Source of the DNA: Balanoglossus misakiensis
Lineage: Eukaryota > Hemichordata
Reading direction: 5' to 3'
NCBI GenBank assembly: GCA_040954595.2
Contig: CM082588.2
Span: forward strand, 1,984,001 to 2,048,000
Length of the DNA stretch: 64,000 bases
The notes beneath the pieces are model-generated. The model was not told the DNA's origin. It did not search any database and worked only from the letters and a program-made list of their open reading frames with translations. The position numbers and the translations under genes were made by a program. Positions 58,372 to 64,000 of the stretch are shown here, piece by piece; the first letter of the stretch is position 1; each line of letters begins with the position of its first letter.

Positions 58372-60629
58372 ATGGGGTGTACCTTGAAAACCTTCACGGG
58401 ATGCGTGTTGGTTTGCCTGGCCATTGCATTGACAGTGGTGGCCCTTGCCACGCCCTCGTGGGAACAGAATGATGCCCACGGAATGCAGACCACTCTCGGA
58501 CTGTGGACCTCATGCGAAAAGTACGACGATGGGACGAATGTTGTAGTCTGCAGCAATTTTGGCATAGACAAGGTTGATGGTAAGGCAGTAAGGCAATCTG
58601 AACCCGTGCATTATGTTTCAAGAACTGACTCCCTTTCGCTTTCAACCACCTGCGCCATAACTGATTCGTCTGTTTTGTCCCAGTGTCGAATGAGCGCGTG
58701 TCACTTAAGAAAGTGTACTATTCAACACATTGCAAATTTGATCACTTATAGCTGTGTATGTGTATATGTTTCGTTGCTCCTGTCAGTTCTTACAGTCCAC
58801 GTTGAGCGGTAAACCCTAAGCACAGTGCAACGATATGGAAATTCTCCCCGCTAATGAAAGGGAAAAACCATTTGTGGAACAATAGATGCAAGCTAACGCC
58901 GTTCCGCAAGGCTGAATGGGGGCTATTCAGCTTGCATTCTAATAAAGCCTGACTGGGTAAACAGCGTCTCGTTTGCATCTGCTGGTGCTGTGCAGGGTAG
59001 GTGAACGGCGGTAAAATTTGCGCCAATCCCGGGATTTGTCCGGCCAAAAGACGACAGGGACCAAGCCGAGAAATTCAGCTAAACACAGATTGCGACTGAA
59101 TGTCATGGCAACCGGTTTCTCTCAGTAGAAACATTGCTAAGTATAAAACAAAAATCAAACCATCATCTATACCGAATACAAAACAACACCATATATGGGG
59201 CTAACAGCATATCAATTAGAACTGAGCTGAGGTTTAGACATGCACGACTGTCATGGTCGCTCATATTAATGGTGTTCCCCACCGGGAGTACTCCCTTGGA
59301 CAATAGGACCCGTTTTATTTATTGGGTGAAATTAAACAGTCCGTGTCATCCTGTTTCATTTTAATACGCATTGTTTCAGAAACAAAAGAGATTTAGGCTT
59401 AGATACACGCGCATTTAACAAAAACAAAATCGTTAAGTCCGTCCATGTGAAATTGAAAGTGAACCTTTGCAATATTGCGATATTAACATATTATGATTCG
59501 TGTGCTCATTTGTCATTAGTAGCCCGGGCTTGAGGTCATTCGTTCTAGGTCAGGGCATTTGGCGCCATTTTACCAATCAAGCATGCATTTTGTCCTTTGA
59601 ACGCGAAATGCTGCATTGAAAACGCGTGATAAACATATTTTCCGTCTGAAGCAAATACTTGGAAATAAATAAAAACTTCATTCTCGACCAAAACATGCGG
59701 GTTGTGCATGATAAGAACATGCCACGGCAATTCTATTTCTAGCGGGTATGTTTGAGTGTTGTTTGGTAAAAGTAGTACATGTATTAGTAATGAAAATGGA
59801 AGTTCATTGATGCGTTTAGTAGGTGGCCTTGGATGAGCATTGTGTTACCTGCAGAGTATTGTGTGACTGAACTGCATTCTCAAAATAGAAGTGACCCGTG
59901 GTAAAGCTGCGCATGCAAAGAACTTTGGTGATCTGAACTTTTTACCTGGTGTACATTGTATACATAGACTTACACAGTCTCAGTGTAGAAACTAATCTAT
60001 CTTTAAATCTTCCATTTGTTTCCAGCGGCCGTACGTTTCTGTCGTTTCACCTGTATCATTAACTTCGTAGTGGGAATTGCGAGTCTTGTTATATTCTTCG
60101 TCAACCGCACACAGCACAAGTGGGACAGAGGTGCCTACGTGTCGACGTTTTTGATTATGGCATGTGGTAAGTGCGGTTTGTTTTACCAGTTTGTACTTCA
60201 AAATACGAACGTTGCATGCATCTTATGCAATTTAACCGCTCCCACAGAGTCATACGGAGAGGATTGATAATACTTTTGTCATAGATATTAGTATGCACAT
60301 ATGCAGTATGTAAATGAAGTATACTGAAATGAAAGCAGCTGTCCAAGGTGTACTATAAGCTGATATATGTAGTGTTAATTAACGACACCACATCGACATT
60401 ATCTGTGTTTCTTTGCTTCGTAGGTGTGTTGATGTTTTGCGCGACGACATGGTATGCTCTGAAGTATCGCGGTGCGGAAATCGAGGACAGACTACGATTC
60501 GGTTACTCCCTCATTCTGGCGTGGTTGTCGATACCGTTCTACATCGTTGGTGGCGTTCTACTGTTGCTGGGGTTACGAAGCAGCAAGGGTAACACGTACG
60601 AGGACCGTGACCGGAACGACTTCGTCTAG
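58372..60629 (+). CDS. PMP22/claudin-family tetraspan protein, copy 2
   Basis: Three coding exons (58372-58579, 60026-60166, 60424-60629) join in phase 1 to encode 184 residues. The first loop has the family signature (PSW, GLWTSC, then a cysteine 12 residues on), and four membrane helices are predicted. Exon 2 is exactly 141 bases, as in copy 1, and both exon 2 products open AAV.F.RF, so the two genes are tandem duplicates that kept their intron positions. Sequence divergence is nevertheless large, so the duplication is old. The tail ends DRNDFV, whose terminal valine could be a weak PDZ ligand like those of many claudins. Intron 1 is 1.45 kb. AATAAA hexamers lie at 60800 and 61475. Confidence 0.88.
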
Positions 60630-62264
60630 CACGTGACTGCGAAACTACTAACAGAGGCGAATCATATAATATTGGATAATAACAAAAAACTAACAAAATT
60701 AATATTTATTGGGTTTATATTAGGCAATGAGGTCAAATATGGACGGATCCATAGATTTACGCTCCAAAATTGCGTACAAAAACATTAAATCACATTTTAA
60801 ATAAATCAGGGAATTACTTCTGTCAACATTTTTATGAATGGATTTAATTGGTATTGTAATTGTGTTGGTACAAATATTGCTATCAACCCAATTAGTATGG
60901 TATCAACAACCCGTAACAGCTCGTCGAGAAAATTTCCTATACAAATGAAGTTCCTCTATTTTTATACTTTTCATGTCAACATGGTGAGTATTTAAACTAT
61001 AAAAAATAGGATAAGCTTATATGACAATCTAGTTTTTTAAATAACATTTTCTCGTTATTTTTTAAAAGTGACCAAAGCCTGAAGGAGATTTTATCTCGAT
61101 GAGCCATTATCGTGAAAAATGTTTTTTGTTGTCTTGATGTACAAAATATTCTTATAATTGAGTCTTTTGTGGTAATAGATTCCGTGACCCATCTTTAGTA
61201 TTAGTGGATAATTAACCCCTACCTTCAATCGACCAGAGGTTGTTTAACATTACTCATTCAGTGTGTTATGAAAATCTCCACATACCTAATAGAATATTGT
61301 ATGTGTATGTGTTTAATTGAGAATTTTGTATTATTAGAAAAAAAATACTTTGTAATCAAATGACATTTTATATATTCAGTTCATTATATTTTAACTTAGT
61401 ATAAGTAGAAGCGTTTGGATTGGCTTATGTTTGTATCATTTGAAATTACATTGTCTCAAACTAAGTTGAGTTCGAATAAAGGTAGCAGTTGTATACACCA
61501 CGTTCTTCATAGTATTTTGTCTTCCAAATGTGTATAACATTTAGCAACAATTCTGTGTGTGTTTCGCCGAAAACCGACAAAACTCTAAAAATATTTTTTT
61601 TTTCCGAATACATGCTGGTACAAAATATTTCATTTAAAGCATGTGACAGCTAGGCTGGGCCTGGCATTTGCTGTTACACGCTGATGACCGGTCACACGAC
61701 TGCATTGTCCTCACAAAGGTCAAAGGTAGCCGTACTTGGCCAATGTTGGTCACGTCATGCATCGTGCTATCGACGTGTGTGTGGCCATGCCGTCGTCCGG
61801 TCTTGTTGTGTTCGTTTTAAGCCCTATGTGAATCAGGTGAGTGTGATTTCCGGTATATCGGTGCGATATCGTTTTAAAGGCATGTTGTTAATGTTATTTC
61901 TGCGCAGTAGGCTGAAGTGCGCGTGCGTGGCCTTGATGAGGTACCGTAGCTCGATTGGTGCCAAGTCCGCATCATTTGTCGTCCGGACAAGCCTTGCTGC
62001 GTCCGTTAAAGTCCTCACTCGGTCGTCAGGGCCCTCGGCCACAATGTGAATGATATGAGTATACTAGTAATTCCTGGTATCCCAGTGCAAGTGCGATATA
62101 TCCGTGAACATTCTGTATCGAGGCGTGATCTGTATCTATGGGAATCTGGTGTAACAGCGCCCCCAGGGTTCTATGGCAGTGACCGCAGATCATGACTGAC
62201 TTGACAACCACTTACATGTTCTTTGTTGCTGTGTTCCAGACTTAGGCAGTAAGTACAGACAAAC
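60630..62264. other. Interval between claudin-family copy 2 and the transporter gene
   Basis: The first 900 bases are AT-rich 3' flank with AATAAA at 60800 and 61475. The 61680-62200 part is GC-richer and is probably the promoter side of the transporter gene. A likely 5' UTR splice acceptor (TTCCAG) ends at 62239, 25 bases before the transporter ATG. Confidence 0.5.
60800..60805 (+). promoter_or_regulatory. Putative polyadenylation signal of claudin-family copy 2
   Basis: AATAAA about 170 bases past the stop codon. Confidence 0.45.
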
Positions 62265-64000
62265 ATGGCAGAAACCAACAAAGGAAACGTCGATGGTGGT
62301 GGTACCACAGCTGAATGCCAGCAGACACATGTCCAACATGAAGAAGATGCTGACAGGGACACGAAAATTGGTCTGATGCAAGATGACGCGCAGGAGACAA
62401 AAAAAGAAAGCGATAGTATTTCAAAATATGAAGAAAGAAACGGACGAAATTACAGGATAGTTTGTACAACCATCGCACTGTACCTATCATACATTGGACT
62501 GGTAAGTATACCTACATCAACAGCAGTAAGGGATAACATGTAATTTCATGATCTCGGAATATTCTGAACATCATTACAAATGACAATAGCCAGTTTGAAA
62601 CGACCCTACATGAGAAATAATTGTCACCATTCAGACTTTGTGACATCGGCTATTTTAAGCTTGATAACCATGAATCATTGCAGCATTTAGACGTGTTGTA
62701 GGCAACGGAAGTGCGCGTTCCACCTCTGTAACTAACAATAATAATCGGTGTTGAAACCTGCATTCATGAATATGCACAGATACTGCATTAGTGCATACAT
62801 GTATCTTAAACAATATAACACACAGCTTAAAACCTATGATAACATATTCAATTCACACCTGGTCTCTTTCGAATCCACAGGGAGCATGTGTCGCTATCCT
62901 AGGACTAAGTGTGGTGGACTTACAGTATAAACTGCAGGCGTCACTGCAGAAGATCACGTACATATTCCCCGCTCGCAGTTGTGGCTTCGTGCTTGGTTCC
63001 ATCGTTGGTGGTGTTTGCTTGGACAAGTTCGATAACATGTTGGTAATGGGATCCTGTCTCTTGGGCCTTACCTTCACAGGGTCCGCAATCGGCTGGTGTG
63101 ATGGATTTGCTTTAGTCCTTGTTTTTATAGCAATGTGGGGATTCTTCCTTGGAGTTCTTGAGACAGGTAATACGTTAGAACATGAGAAAATTTACAGATA
63201 AAAAGATCAAATACATGCATTAACATACATACGGCCTAGCCTATGCATCTTTATCCAGTCAAGTTGCAATTTACGAAGCATACAACGTCTTATTAACATT
63301 TTAACAATCTTTGAACTTTGGAAATAAATTTTATACCCGTGTTGATACATTTATGTTGTTCATATATGTCTTTTCAGGAGGAAATTTCGTCTGTGTAAGG
63401 ATATGGGCCGAAAAATCTGAGCCGATGATACAGGGATTGTACTTCTTCTTTGCAGTTGGAGCGACCGCTATACCGTTGATCTCAAACCCATTCCTGTCGC
63501 CTCTCAATCTACCTTCAGCGAACAACATAAGCGCATGCGTCACTCCAGCGCCATCCTTAGCACATATTGAGAACTTAACTCTGTTGCCACACGGAAACCC
63601 TCAAGAGAAAAGACTCGTGCGTGATATTTTTGACGGTAGTCTTTTTGGAGAGACGTCGCTTTTGGAATACTTGGAACAGGAAGCCAAGGGAGGTATATTT
63701 AACCCTCAAGTAGAGCAGGGCTCCAATGACAATGTCAGAATAAGAAAGGCGCGTGAGAAGAGTGTTGACGAAGATGATGAATTTTCAGCAGGCCAATTTG
63801 AGATGACACCGTTGTCAATTAACTGTGATGAAGTTGCCGCCAACAAAACCCCCGCGATACCGTTCATCGGGAAAGGGATGCTGTGGGTTCCTTATACAAT
63901 TCTGTCAACCTTGTTTATCCTCACATCAGGTTTATTCTTTTGGCTGTTCATGCAGGGATCGCGACAACTTATTATTCGAAGAACCGTGAATAATTCAGAC
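62265..64000 (+). CDS. MFSD4/NaGLT1-like major facilitator transporter (5' part, cut by window end)
   Basis: Three coding exons are visible: 62265-62501, 62881-63166 and 63378 to beyond 64000. They join in phase 0 and then phase 1 and encode the first 382 residues. A hydrophilic N-terminus of about 62 residues precedes helix 1. The hallmark regions of the MFSD4A/MFSD4B (sodium-dependent glucose transporter 1) group follow: a short motif around AILGLSVVDLQ, G..LGS..GGV.LDK after helix 2, and GVLETGGN in the helix 4/5 region. After the helix starting GLYFFFAVGA there is a long, partly acidic loop of over 100 residues with N-glycosylation sequons, then another helix near the window edge. It is likely a plasma-membrane sugar or organic-solute carrier; the substrate is not determined. 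The ATG at 62265 follows a probable 5' UTR intron. Confidence 0.88.

Noticed and set aside
61833-62042. Minus-strand 69-codon frame of protein-like composition
   Set aside because: It starts with GTG and has no splice context or recognisable family. It lies in a GC-richer, probably promoter-side segment. I could not support it as an exon.
1-64000. CRISPR arrays, prokaryotic operons or viral genes
   Set aside because: The window is intron-bearing animal DNA. The only regular repeats are microsatellites and one two-copy tandem duplication, and no viral or transposase protein was recognised.

Overview
The window is animal nuclear DNA. Its protein-coding genes are split by short GT-AG introns (plus one GC-AG intron), stop codons are followed by AATAAA-type signals, and the proteins are metazoan: a WAVE actin regulator, the splicing factor CDC40/PRP17, a MAM-domain membrane protein, PMP22/claudin-family tetraspans and Ig-superfamily receptors. 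The compact genes in long non-coding DNA and the very vertebrate-like CDC40 and WASF suggest an invertebrate deuterostome such as an acorn worm or amphioxus. That placement is inference, because no taxon-diagnostic marker is visible.

Layout. Bases 1 to about 8,640 hold no gene I can support. Bases 8,739-13,209 carry two tandem, intronless Ig-superfamily receptor genes on the plus strand. They share a duplicated 5' flank and nearly identical C2-type Ig domains, but the first has a short, tyrosine-poor tail and the second an extra V-like Ig domain and a roughly 500-residue tail full of tyrosine motifs. From 13,210 to 41,313 there is a 28-kb stretch that is almost empty: one short ORF for a possible single-pass membrane protein (27,323-27,649), simple repeats, and a 253-bp tandem duplication (about 40,112-40,617) containing a perfectly conserved, foldable RNA-like block next to a miRNA-like hairpin.

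From 41,314 onward the window is gene-dense. There is a five-exon MAM/mucin-stalk membrane protein (minus strand), then CDC40 (12 exons, minus, 580 aa) head to head with WASF/WAVE (5 coding exons, plus, 468 aa). Two tandem PMP22/claudin-family genes follow (3 coding exons each, plus), and then the first three coding exons of an MFSD4/NaGLT1-like transporter that runs off the right edge. I rebuilt all spliced models by hand from splice signals. Every complete model sums to a whole number of codons, and CDC40 comes out within one residue of the human protein as I recall it.

How the genes relate. CDC40 (second-step splicing) and WASF (Arp2/3 activation) are functionally unrelated but share an intergenic region of about 1 kb. 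The same head-to-head pair exists on human chromosome 6q21, where MFSD4B also lies, so this is probably ancestral linkage. The most unusual biology is the receptor pair, which has the layout of a signalling receptor next to a tail-silenced partner, and the conserved three-way-junction-like block in the 40-kb tandem repeat.
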